Positions 1 to 12,200 of a DNA stretch of 64,000 nt are shown here, piece after piece. Below the pieces are notes generated by a model. It saw only the letters and a program-made list of their open reading frames with translations, was not told the origin of the DNA and did not search any database. The first letter of the stretch is position 1; each line of letters starts with the position of its first letter. Origin of the DNA: Apostichopus japonicus (Eukaryota; Echinodermata; Holothuroidea; Aspidochirotida; Stichopodidae); the NCBI RefSeq assembly GCF_037975245.1, contig NC_092572.1:14700269-14764268 (forward strand). Reading direction: 5' to 3'. The translations under genes and the position numbers were made by a program.

Positions 1-35
1 ACCACGGATGCAAAAGAGAGTCTCGATCATCAGCT

Positions 36-69
36 CGTACAGTGCGCCGAGCCATCGCGCCACTGTATG
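36..69. repeat. Hairpin 1: TACAGTG/CACTGTA inverted repeat
   Basis: TACAGTG (38-44) pairs perfectly with CACTGTA (61-67). With C60 bulged, CGC (45-47) pairs with GCG (57-59), leaving a nine-base loop; outside, C36-G69 and a G-T wobble extend the stem. It occurs in each full-length unit. It overlaps the A-box/D-arm region, so on the minus-strand RNA it would compete with the tRNA-like D arm. The 121-bp unit loses most of it and the 72-bp unit keeps only the left arm. Confidence 0.75.
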
Positions 70-99
70 GACTGAGATATTAGGTGGATTAACTAATAC

Positions 100-130
100 T
101 TACAGCTCCCCTTGTAGGCACTTGCTGTAA
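100..130. repeat. Hairpin 2: TTACAGC/GCTGTAA inverted repeat
   Basis: Seven-base perfect arms TTACAGC (100-106) and GCTGTAA (124-130) flank a 17-nt spacer that itself contains CCT/AGG around three bases. The spacer holds the most variable bases of the unit (107, 112 and 115), while the arms are almost invariant: the only arm changes I saw are A104C at 48579, G127C at 7673 and loss of one A from the run overlapping the right arm end in the two 153-bp units. Function is unknown. Confidence 0.75.
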
Positions 131-132
131 AA
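129..132 (-). terminator. TTTT candidate Pol III terminator, first copy
   Basis: On the minus strand a T4 run (plus AAAA, unit 129-132) lies 14 nt past the B box, the place a tRNA-like gene would end. T4 is the minimal Pol III terminator in many metazoans. It recurs in nearly every unit; two units (17557-17709 and 18942-19094) have only TTT. A second T4 (unit 12-15) sits between the A and B boxes and would be expected to cause early termination. Confidence 0.35.
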
Positions 133-146
133 GACGTCATCACCCG

Positions 147-157
147 GGGTTCGAACC
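147..157 (-). promoter_or_regulatory. B box (Pol III internal promoter), first copy
   Basis: The minus strand reads GGTTCGAACCC, matching 10 of 11 positions of the tRNA/SINE B box GGTTCGANTCC, which is the TFIIIC contact. It spans the boundary between units as numbered here (unit 147-154 and 1-3) and recurs in every unit, including the shortened ones. The core GGTTCGAACC is a perfect palindrome, so the plus strand also has a weaker B-box-like match (GGTTCGAACCA), but that strand has no A box at suitable spacing. Confidence 0.55.
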
Positions 158-198
158 ACGGATGCAAAAGAGAGTCTCGATCATCAGCTCGTACAGTG

Positions 199-208
199 CG
201 CCGAGCCA
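199..208 (-). promoter_or_regulatory. A-box-like motif, first copy
   Basis: The minus strand reads TGGCTCGGCG, resembling the start of the A box consensus TRGCNNAGYNGG with a base missing after the sixth position. It is followed by a loop and GAGC, which pairs with the GCTC inside the motif as a D stem would. It lies 41 nt upstream of the B box (unit 45-54). It is absent from the 121-bp unit at 20019-20139. Confidence 0.4.
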
Positions 209-3200
209 TCGCGCCACTGTATGGACTGAGATATTAGGTGGATTAACTAATACTTACAGCTCCCCTTGCAGGCACTTGCTGTAAAAGACGTCATCACCCG
301 GGGTTCGAACCACGGATGCAAAAGAGAGTCTCGATCATCAGCTCGTACAGTGCGCCGAGCCATCGCGCCACTGTATGGACTGAGATATTAGGTGGATTAA
401 CTAATACTTACAGCTCCCCTTGTAGGCACTTGCTGTAAAAGACGTCATCACCCGGGGTTCGAACCACGGATGCAAAAGAGAGTCTCGATCATCAGCTCGT
501 ACAGTGCGCCGAGCCATCGCGCCACTGTATGGACTGAGATATTAGGTGGATTAACTAATACTTACAGCTCCCCTTGCAGGCACTTGCTGTAAAAGACGTC
601 ATCACCCGGGGTTCGAACCACGGATGCAAAAGAGAGTCTCGATCATCAGCTCGTACAGTGCGCCGAGCCATCGCGCCACTGTATGGACTGAGATATTAGG
701 TGGATTAACTAATACTTACAGCTCCCCTTGCAGGCACTTGCTGTAAAAGACGTCATCACCCGGGGTTCGAACCACGGATGCAAAAGAGAGTCTCGATCAT
801 CAGCTCGTACAGTGCGCCGAGCCATCGCGCCACTGTATGGACTGAGATATTAGGTGGATTAACTAATACTTACAGCTCCCCTTGTAGGCACTTGCTGTAA
901 AAGACGTCATCACCCGGGGTTCGAACCACGGATGCAAAAGAGAGTCTCGATCATCAGCTCGTACAGTGCGCCGAGCCATCGCGCCACTGTATGGACTGAG
1001 ATATTAGGTGGATTAACTAATACTTACAGCTCCCCTTGCAGGCACTTGCTGTAAAAGACGTCATCACCCGGGGTTCGAACCACGGATGCAAAAGAGAGTC
1101 TCGATCATCAGCTCGTACAGTGCGCCGAGCCATCGCGCCACTGTATGGACTGAGATATTAGGTGGATTAACTAATACTTACAGCTCCCCTTGTAGGCACT
1201 TGCTGTAAAAGACGTCATCACCCGGGGTTCGAACCACGGATGCAAAAGAGAGTCTCGATCATCAGCTCGTACAGTGCGCCGAGCCATCGCGCCACTGTAT
1301 GGACTGAGATATTAGGTGGATTAACTAATACTTACAGCTCCCCTTGCAGGCACTTGCTGTAAAAGACGTCATCACCCGGGGTTCGAACCACGGATGCAAA
1401 AGAGAGTCTCGATCATCAGCTCGTACAGTGCGCCGAGCCATCGCGCCACTGTATGGACTGAGATATTAGGTGGATTAACTAATACTTACAGCTCCCCTTG
1501 TAGGCACTTGCTGTAAAAGACGTCATCACCCGGGGTTCGAACCACGGATGCAAAAGAGAGTCTCGATCATCAGCTCGTACAGTGCGCCGAGCCATCGCGC
1601 CACTGTATGGACTGAGATATTAGGTGGATTAACTAATACTTACAGCTCCCCTTGTAGGCACTTGCTGTAAAAGACGTCATCACCCGGGGTTCGAACCACG
1701 GATGCAAAAGAGAGTCTCGATCATCAGCTCGTACAGTGCGCCGAGCCATCGCGCCACTGTATGGACTGAGATATTAGGTGGATTAACTAATACTTACAGC
1801 TCCCCTTGCAGGCACTTGCTGTAAAAGACGTCATCACCCGGGGTTCGAACCACGGATGCAAAAGAGAGTCTCGATCATCAGCTCGTACAGTGCGCCGAGC
1901 CATCGCGCCACTGTATGGACTGAGATATTAGGTGGATTAACTAATACTTACAGCTCCCCTTGTAGGCACTTGCTGTAAAAGACGTCATCACCCGGGGTTC
2001 GAACCACGGATGCAAAAGAGAGTCTCGATCATCAGCTCGTACAGTGCGCCGAGCCATCGCGCCACTGTATGGACTGAGATATTAGGTGGATTAACTAATA
2101 CTTACAGCTCCCCTTGCAGGCACTTGCTGTAAAAGACGTCATCACCCGGGGTTCGAACCACGGATGCAAAAGAGAGTCTCGATCATCAGCTCGTACAGTG
2201 CGCCGAGCCATCGCGCCACTGTATGGACTGAGATATTAGGTGGATTAACTAATACTTACAGCTCCCCTTGTAGGCACTTGCTGTAAAAGACGTCATCACC
2301 CGGGGTTCGAACCACGGATGCAAAAGAGAGTCTCGATCATCAGCTCGTACAGTGCGCCGAGCCATCGCGCCACTGTATGGACTGAGATATTAGGTGGATT
2401 AACTAATACTTACAGCTCCCCTTGCAGGCACTTGCTGTAAAAGACGTCATCACCCGGGGTTCGAACCACGGATGCAAAAGAGAGTCTCGATCATCAGCTC
2501 GTACAGTGCGCCGAGCCATCGCGCCACTGTATGGACTGAGATATTAGGTGGATTAACTAATACTTACAGCTCCCCTTGCAGGCACTTGCTGTAAAAGACG
2601 TCATCACCCGGGGTTCGAACCACGGATGCAAAAGAGAGTCTCGATCATCAGCTCGTACAGTGCGCCGAGCCATCGCGCCACTGTATGGACTGAGATATTA
2701 GGTGGATTAACTAATACTTACAGCTCCCCTTGCAGGCACTTGCTGTAAAAGACGTCATCACCCGGGGTTCGAACCACGGATGCAAAAGAGAGTCTCGATC
2801 ATCAGCTCGTACAGTGCGCCGAGCCATCGCGCCACTGTATGGACTGAGATATTAGGTGGATTAACTAATACTTACAGCTCCCCTTGCAGGCACTTGCTGT
2901 AAAAGACGTCATCACCCGGGGTTCGAACCACGGATGCAAAAGAGAGTCTCGATCATCAGCTCGTACAGTGCGCCGAGCCATCGCGCCACTGTATGGACTG
3001 AGATATTAGGTGGATTAACTAATACTTACAGCTCCCCTTGTAGGCACTTGCTGTAAAAGACGTCATCACCCGGGGTTCGAACCACGGATGCAAAAGAGAG
3101 TCTCGATCATCAGCTCGTACAGTGCGCCGAGCCATCGCGCCACTGTATGGACTGAGATATTAGGTGGATTAACTAATACTTACAGCTCCCCTTGCAGGCA

Positions 3201-6200
3201 CTTGCTGTAAAAGACGTCATCACCCGGGGTTCGAACCACGGATGCAAAAGAGAGTCTCGATCATCAGCTCGTACAGTGCGCCGAGCCATCGCGCCACTGT
3301 ATGGACTGAGATATTAGGTGGATTAACTAATACTTACAGCTCCCCTTGTAGGCACTTGCTGTAAAAGACGTCATCACCCGGGGTTCGAACCACGGATGCA
3401 AAAGAGAATCTCGATCATCAGCTCGTACAGTGCGCCGAGCCATCGCGCCACTGTATGGACTGAGATATTAGGTGGATTAACTAATACTTACAGCTCCCCT
3501 TGTAGGCACTTGCTGTAAAAGACGTCATCACCCGGGGTTCGAACCACGGATGCAAAAGAGAGTCTCGATCATCAGCTCGTACAGTGCGCCGAGCCATCGC
3601 GCCACTGTATGGACTGAGATATTAGGTGGATTAACTAATACTTACAGCTCCCCTTGTAGGCACTTGCTGTAAAAGACGTCATCACCCGGGGTTCGAACCA
3701 CGGATGCAAAAGAGAGTCTCGATCATCAGCTCGTACAGTGCGCCGAGCCATCGCGCCACTGTATGGACTGAGATATTAGGTGGATTAACTAATACTTACA
3801 GCTCCCCTTGCAGGCACTTGCTGTAAAAGACGTCATCACCCGGGGTTCGAACCACGGATGCAAAAGAGAGTCTCGATCATCAGCTCGTACAGTGCGCCGA
3901 GCCATCGCGCCACTGTATGGACTGAGATATTAGGTGGATTAACTAATACTTACAGCTCCCCTTGCAGGCACTTGCTGTAAAAGACGTCATCACCCGGGGT
4001 TCGAACCACGGATGCAAAAGAGAGTCTCGATCATCAGCTCGTACAGTGCGCCGAGCCATCGCGCCACTGTATGGACTGAGATATTAGGTGGATTAACTAA
4101 TACTTACAGCTCCCCTTGTAGGCACTTGCTGTAAAAGACGTCATCACCCGGGGTTCGAACCACGGATGCAAAAGAGAGTCTCGATCATCAGCTCGTACAG
4201 TGCGCCGAGCCATCGCGCCACTGTATGGACTGAGATATTAGGTGGATTAACTAATACTTACAGCTCCCCTTGCAGGCACTTGCTGTAAAAGACGTCATCA
4301 CCCGGGGTTCGAACCACGGATGCAAAAGAGAGTCTCGATCATCAGCTCGTACAGTGCGCCGAGCCATCGCGCCACTGTATGGACTGAGATATTAGGTGGA
4401 TTAACTAATACTTACAGCTCCCCTTGTAGGCACTTGCTGTAAAAGACGTCATCACCCGGGGTTCGAACCACGGATGCAAAAGAGAGTCTCGATCATCAGC
4501 TCGTACAGTGCGCCGAGCCATCGCGCCACTGTATGGACTGAGATATTAGGTGGATTAACTAATACTTACAGCTCCCCTTGCAGGCACTTGCTGTAAAAGA
4601 CGTCATCACCCGGGGTTCGAACCACGGATGCAAAAGAGAGTCTCGATCATCAGCTCGTACAGTGCGCCGAGCCATCGCGCCACTGTATGGACTGAGATAT
4701 TAGGTGGATTAACTAATACTTACAGCTCCCCTTGTAGGCACTTGCTGTAAAAGACGTCATCACCCGGGGTTCGAACCACGGATGCAAAAGAGAGTCTCGA
4801 TCATCAGCTCGTACAGTGCGCCGAGCCATCGCGCCACTGTATGGACTGAGATATTAGGTGGATTAACTAATACTTACAGCTCCCCTTGCAGGCACTTGCT
4901 GTAAAAGACGTCATCACCCGGGGTTCGAACCACGGATGCAAAAGAGAGTCTCGATCATCAGCTCGTACAGTGCGCCGAGCCATCGCGCCACTGTATGGAC
5001 TGAGATATTAGGTGGATTAACTAATACTTACAGCTCCCCTTGCAGGCACTTGCTGTAAAAGACGTCATCACCCGGGGTTCGAACCACGGATGCAAAAGAG
5101 AGTCTCGATCATCAGCTCGTACAGTGCGCCGAGCCATCGCGCCACTGTATGGACTGAGATATTAGGTGGATTAACTAATACTTACAGCTCCCCTTGTAGG
5201 CACTTGCTGTAAAAGACGTCATCACCCGGGGTTCGAACCACGGATGCAAAAGAGAGTCTCGATCATCAGCTCGTACAGTGCGCCGAGCCATCGCGCCACT
5301 GTATGGACTGAGATATTAGGTGGATTAACTAATACTTACAGCTCCCCTTGCAGGCACTTGCTGTAAAAGACGTCATCACCCGGGGTTCGAACCACGGATG
5401 CAAAAGAGAGTCTCGATCATCAGCTCGTACAGTGCGCCGAGCCATCGCGCCACTGTATGGACTGAGATATTAGGTGGATTAACTAATACTTACAGCTCCC
5501 CTTGTAGGCACTTGCTGTAAAAGACGTCATCACCCGGGGTTCGAACCACGGATGCAAAAGAGAGTCTCGATCATCAGCTCGTACAGTGCGCCGAGCCATC
5601 GCGCCACTGTATGGACTGAGATATTAGGTGGATTAACTAATACTTACAGCTCCCCTTGCAGGCACTTGCTGTAAAAGACGTCATCACCCGGGGTTCGAAC
5701 CACGGATGCAAAAGAGAGTCTCGATCATCAGCTCGTACAGTGCGCCGAGCCATCGCGCCACTGTATGGACTGAGATATTAGGTGGATTAACTAATACTTA
5801 CAGCTCCCCTTGTAGGCACTTGCTGTAAAAGACGTCATCACCCGGGGTTCGAACCACGGATGCAAAAGAGAGTCTCGATCATCAGCTCGTACAGTGCGCC
5901 GAGCCATCGCGCCACTGTATGGACTGAGATATTAGGTGGATTAACTAATACTTACAGCTCCCCTTGCAGGCACTTGCTGTAAAAGACGTCATCACCCGGG
6001 GTTCGAACCACGGATGCAAAAGAGAGTCTCGATCATCAGCTCGTACAGTGCGCCGAGCCATCGCGCCACTGTATGGACTGAGATATTAGGTGGATTAACT
6101 AATACTTACAGCTCCCCTTGCAGGCACTTGCTGTAAAAGACGTCATCACCCGGGGTTCGAACCACGGATGCAAAAGAGAGTCTCGATCATCAGCTCGTAC

Positions 6201-9200
6201 AGTGCGCCGAGCCATCGCGCCACTGTATGGACTGAGATATTAGGTGGATTAACTAATACTTACAGCTCCCCTTGTAGGCACTTGCTGTAAAAGACGTCAT
6301 CACCCGGGGTTCGAACCACGGATGCAAAAGAGAGTCTCGATCATCAGCTCGTACAGTGCGCCGAGCCATCGCGCCACTGTATGGACTGAGATATTAGGTG
6401 GATTAACTAATACTTACAGCTCCCCTTGCAGGCACTTGCTGTAAAAGACGTCATCACCCGGGGTTCGAACCACGGATGCAAAAGAGAGTCTCGATCATCA
6501 GCTCGTACAGTGCGCCGAGCCATCGCGCCACTGTATGGACTGAGATATTAGGTGGATTAACTAATACTTACAGCTCCCCTTGTAGGCACTTGCTGTAAAA
6601 GACGTCATCACCCGGGGTTCGAACCACGGATGCAAAAGAGAGTCTCGATCATCAGCTCGTACAGTGCGCCGAGCCATCGCGCCACTGTATGGACTGAGAT
6701 ATTAGGTGGATTAACTAATACTTACAGCTCCCCTTGCAGGCACTTGCTGTAAAAGACGTCATCACCCGGGGTTCGAACCACGGATGCAAAAGAGAGTCTC
6801 GATCATCAGCTCGTACAGTGCGCCGAGCCATCGCGCCACTGTATGGACTGAGATATTAGGTGGATTAACTAATACTTACAGCTCCCCTTGTAGGCACTTG
6901 CTGTAAAAGACGTCATCACCCGGGGTTCGAACCACGGATGCAAAAGAGAGTCTCGATCATCAGCTCGTACAGTGCGCCGAGCCATCGCGCCACTGTATGG
7001 ACTGAGATATTAGGTGGATTAACTAATACTTACAGCTCCCCTTGCAGGCACTTGCTGTAAAAGACGTCATCACCCGGGGTTCGAACCACGGATGCAAAAG
7101 AGAGTCTCGATCATCAGCTCGTACAGTGCGCCGAGCCATCGCGCCACTGTATGGACTGAGATATTAGGTGGATTAACTAATACTTACAGCTCCCCTTGTA
7201 GGCACTTGCTGTAAAAGACGTCATCACCCGGGGTTCGAACCACGGATGCAAAAGAGAGTCTCGATCATCAGCTCGTACAGTGCGCCGAGCCATCGCGCCA
7301 CTGTATGGACTGAGATATTAGGTGGATTAACTAATACTTACAGCTCCCCTTGCAGGCACTTGCTGTAAAAGACGTCATCACCCGGGGTTCGAACCACGGA
7401 TGCAAAAGAGAGTCTCGATCATCAGCTCGTACAGTGCGCCGAGCCATCGCGCCACTGTATGGACTGAGATATTAGGTGGATTAACTAATACTTACAGCTC
7501 CCCTTGTAGGCACTTGCTGTAAAAGACGTCATCACCCGGGGTTCGAACCACGGATGCAAAAGAGAGTCTCGATCATCAGCTCGTACAGTGCGCCGAGCCA
7601 TCGCGCCACTGTATGGACTGAGATATTAGGTGGATTAACTAATACTTACAGCTCCCCTTGCAGGCACTTGCTCTAAAAGACGTCATCACCCGGGGTTCGA
7701 ACCACGGATGCAAAAGAGAGTCTCGATCATCAGCTCGTACAGTGCGCCGAGCCATCGCGCCACTGTATGGACTGAGATATTAGGTGGATTAACTAATACT
7801 TACAGCTCCCCTTGTAGGCACTTGCTGTAAAAGACGTCATCACCCGGGGTTCGAACCACGGATGCAAAAGAGAGTCTCGATCATCAGCTCGTACAGTTCG
7901 CCGAGCCATCGCGCCACTGTATGGACTGAGATATTAGGTGGATTAACTAATACTTACAGCTCCCCTTGCAGGCACTTGCTGTAAAAGACGTCATCACCCG
8001 GGGTTCGAACCACGGATGCAAAAGAGAGTCTCGATCATCAGCTCGTACAGTGCGCCGAGCCATCGCGCCACTGTATGGACTGAGATATTAGGTGGATTAA
8101 CTAATACTTACAGCTCCCCTTGTAGGCACTTGCTGTAAAAGACGTCATCACCCGGGGTTCGAACCACGGATGCAAAAGAGAGTCTCGATCATCAGCTCGT
8201 ACAGTGCGCCGAGCCATCGCGCCACTGTATGGACTGAGATATTAGGTGGATTAACTAATACTTACAGCTCCCCTTGCAGGCACTTGCTGTAAAAGACGTC
8301 ATCACCCGGGGTTCGAACCACGGATGCAAAAGAGAGTCTCGATCATCAGCTCGTACAGTGCGCCGAGCCATCGCGCCACTGTATGGACTGAGATATTAGG
8401 TGGATTAACTAATACTTACAGCTCCCCTTGTAGGCACTTGCTGTAAAAGACGTCATCACCCGGGGTTCGAACCACGGATGCAAAAGAGAGTCTCGATCAT
8501 CAGCTCGTACAGTGCGCCGAGCCATCGCGCCACTGTATGGACTGAGATATTAGGTGGATTAACTAATACTTACAGCTCCCCTTGCAGGCACTTGCTGTAA
8601 AAGACGTCATCACCCGGGGTTCGAACCACGGATGCAAAAGAGAGTCTCGATCATCAGCTCGTACAGTGCGCCGAGCCATCGCGCCACTGTATGGACTGAG
8701 ATATTAGGTGGATTAACTAATACTTACAGCTCCCCTTGCAGGCACTTGCTGTAAAAGACGTCATCACCCGGGGTTCGAACCACGGATGCAAAAGAGAGTC
8801 TCGATCATCAGCTCGTACAGTGCGCCGAGCCATCGCGCCACTGTATGGACTGAGATATTAGGTGGATTAACTAATACTTACAGCTCCCCTTGTAGGCACT
8901 TGCTGTAAAAGACGTCATCACCCGGGGTTCGAACCACGGATGCAAAAGAGAGTCTCGATCATCAGCTCGTACAGTGCGCCGAGCCATCGCGCCACTGTAT
9001 GGACTGAGATATTAGGTGGATTAACTAATACTTACAGCTCCCCTTGCAGGCACTTGCTGTAAAAGACGTCATCACCCGGGGTTCGAACCACGGATGCAAA
9101 AGAGAGTCTCGATCATCAGCTCGTACAGTGCGCCGAGCCATCGCGCCACTGTATGGACTGAGATATTAGGTGGATTAACTAATACTTACAGCTCCCCTTG

Positions 9201-12200
9201 TAGGCACTTGCTGTAAAAGACGTCATCACCCGGGGTTCGAACCACGGATGCAAAAGAGAGTCTCGATCATCAGCTCGTACAGTGCGCCGAGCCATCGCGC
9301 CACTGTATGGACTGAGATATTAGGTGGATTAACTAATACTTACAGCTCCCCTTGCAGGCACTTGCTGTAAAAGACGTCATCACCCGGGGTTCGAACCACG
9401 GATGCAAAAGAGAGTCTCGATCATCAGCTCGTACAGTGCGCCGAGCCATCGCGCCACTGTATGGACTGAGATATTAGGTGGATTAACTAATACTTACAGC
9501 TCCCCTTGCAGGCACTTGCTGTAAAAGACGTCATCACCCGGGGTTCGAACCACGGATGCAAAAGAGAGTCTCGATCATCAGCTCGTACAGTGCGCCGAGC
9601 CATCGCGCCACTGTATGGACTGAGATATTAGGTGGATTAACTAATACTTACAGCTCCCCTTGCAGGCACTTGCTGTAAAAGACGTCATCACCCGGGGTTC
9701 GAACCACGGATGCAAAAGAGAGTCTCGATCATCAGCTCGTACAGTGCGCCGAGCCATCGCGCCACTGTATGGACTGAGATATTAGGTGGATTAACTAATA
9801 CTTACAGCTCCCCTTGCAGGCACTTGCTGTAAAAGACGTCATCACCCGGGGTTCGAACCACGGATGCAAAAGAGAGTCTCGATCATCAGCTCGTACAGTG
9901 CGCCGAGCCATCGCGCCACTGTATGGACTGAGATATTAGGTGGATTAACTAATACTTACAGCTCCCCTTGCAGGCACTTGCTGTAAAAGACGTCATCACC
10001 CGGGGTTCGAACCACGGATGCAAAAGAGAGTCTCGATCATCAGCTCGTACAGTGCGCCGAGCCATCGCGCCACTGTATGGACTGAGATATTAGGTGGATT
10101 AACTAATACTTACAGCTCCCCTTGCAGGCACTTGCTGTAAAAGACGTCATCACCCGGGGTTCGAACCACGGATGCAAAAGAGAGTCTCGATCATCAGCTC
10201 GTACAGTGCGCCGAGCCATCGCGCCACTGTATGGACTGAGATATTAGGTGGATTAACTAATACTTACAGCTCCCCTTGTAGGCACTTGCTGTAAAAGACG
10301 TCATCACCCGGGGTTCGAACCACGGATGCAAAAGAGAGTCTCGATCATCAGCTCGTACAGTGCGCCGAGCCATCGCGCCACTGTATGGACTGAGATATTA
10401 GGTGGATTAACTAATACTTACAGCTCCCCTTGCAGGCACTTGCTGTAAAAGACGTCATCACCCGGGGTTCGAACCACGGATGCAAAAGAGAGTCTCGATC
10501 ATCAGCTCGTACAGTGCGCCGAGCCATCGCGCCACTGTATGGACTGAGATATTAGGTGGATTAACTAATACTTACAGCTCCCCTTGTAGGCACTTGCTGT
10601 AAAAGACGTCATCACCCGGGGTTCGAACCACGGATGCAAAAGAGAGTCTCGATCATCAGCTCGTACAGTGCGCCGAGCCATCGCGCCACTGTATGGACTG
10701 AGATATTAGGTGGATTAACTAATACTTACAGCTCCCCTTGCAGGCACTTGCTGTAAAAGACGTCATCACCCGGGGTTCGAACCACGGATGCAAAAGAGAG
10801 TCTCGATCATCAGCTCGTACAGTGCGCCGAGCCATCGCGCCACTGTATGGACTGAGATATTAGGTGGATTAACTAATACTTACAGCTCCCCTTGCAGGCA
10901 CTTGCTGTAAAAGACGTCATCACCCGGGGTTCGAACCACGGATGCAAAAGAGAGTCTCGATCATCAGCTCGTACAGTGCGCCGAGCCATCGCGCCACTGT
11001 ATGGACTGAGATATTAGGTGGATTAACTAATACTTACAGCTCCCCTTGTAGGCACTTGCTGTAAAAGACGTCATCACCCGGGGTTCGAACCACGGATGCA
11101 AAAGAGAGTCTCGATCATCAGCTCGTACAGTGCGCCGAGCCATCGCGCCACTGTATGGACTGAGATATTAGGTGGATTAACTAATACTTACAGCTCCCCT
11201 TGCAGGCACTTGCTGTAAAAGACGTCATCACCCGGGGTTCGAACCACGGATGCAAAAGAGAGTCTCGATCATCAGCTCGTACAGTGCGCCGAGCCATCGC
11301 GCCACTGTATGGACTGAGATATTAGGTGGATTAACTAATACTTACAGCTCCCCTTGTAGGCACTTGCTGTAAAAGACGTCATCACCCGGGGTTCGAACCA
11401 CGGATGCAAAAGAGAGTCTCGATCATCAGCTCGTACAGTGCGCCGAGCCATCGCGCCACTGTATGGACTGAGATATTAGGTGGATTAACTAATACTTACA
11501 GCTCCCCTTGCAGGCACTTGCTGTAAAAGACGTCATCACCCGGGGTTCGAACCACGGATGCAAAAGAGAGTCTCGATCATCAGCTCGTACAGTGCGCCGA
11601 GCCATCGCGCCACTGTATGGACTGAGATATTAGGTGGATTAACTAATACTTACAGCTCCCCTTGCAGGCACTTGCTGTAAAAGACGTCATCACCCGGGGT
11701 TCGAACCACGGATGCAAAAGAGAGTCTCGATCATCAGCTCGTACAGTGCGCCGAGCCATCGCGCCACTGTATGGACTGAGATATTAGGTGGATTAACTAA
11801 TACTTACAGCTCCCCTTGCAGGCACTTGCTGTAAAAGACGTCATCACCCGGGGTTCGAACCACGGATGCAAAAGAGAGTCTCGATCATCAGCTCGTACAG
11901 TGCGCCGAGCCATCGCGCCACTGTATGGACTGAGATATTAGGTGGATTAACTAATACTTACAGCTCCCCTTGCAGGCACTTGCTGTAAAAGACGTCATCA
12001 CCCGGGGTTCGAACCACGGATGCAAAAGAGAGTCTCGATCATCAGCTCGTACAGTGCGCCGAGCCATCGCGCCACTGTATGGACTGAGATATTAGGTGGA
12101 TTAACTAATACTTACAGCTCCCCTTGCAGGCACTTGCTGTAAAAGACGTCATCACCCGGGGTTCGAACCACGGATGCAAAAGAGAGTCTCGATCATCAGC

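Larger units (their letters stand above)
129..215 (-). pseudogene. tRNA-derived (SINE-head-like) Pol III unit, representative copy
   Basis: First complete copy; it recurs every 154 bp on the minus strand. In minus-strand order: GGCGCGA (215-209) in the place of an acceptor 5' strand, TG, D-arm-like GCTC (207-204) and GAGC (190-187) around a 12-nt loop, an internal TTTT (169-166), B box GGTTCGAACCC (157-147) and TTTT (132-129). A box start to B box start is 51 nt, longer than in a short tRNA but within the range of tRNAs with a long variable arm and of tRNA-derived SINEs. Against a live tRNA: the five-base T stems flanking TTCGAAC mismatch at two positions, no convincing anticodon arm forms, GGCGCGA has no partner after the T arm, and the A box lacks its usual A14. 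I infer a satellite amplified from a tRNA-derived SINE head or tRNA relic, possibly still transcribed. Chance similarity of the A box is the main alternative; the B box is firmer. Confidence 0.5.

Noticed and set aside
131-142. CRE (TGACGTCA) transcription factor site
   Set aside because: The sequence AGACGTCA matches 7 of 8 bases, but an eight-base motif in one fixed repeat is weak evidence, and nothing suggests a Pol II gene nearby.
147-163. CENP-B box
   Set aside because: TTCG is present on both strands, but the plus strand (TTCGAACCACGGATG) lacks the required CGGG at its position, and on the minus strand CGGG is two bases too close and the central A is missing.
129-215. Intact functional tRNA gene
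   Set aside because: T stem and acceptor stem do not pair, no proper anticodon arm is found and a TTTT lies inside the gene. Only promoter boxes and the D stem resemble a tRNA.
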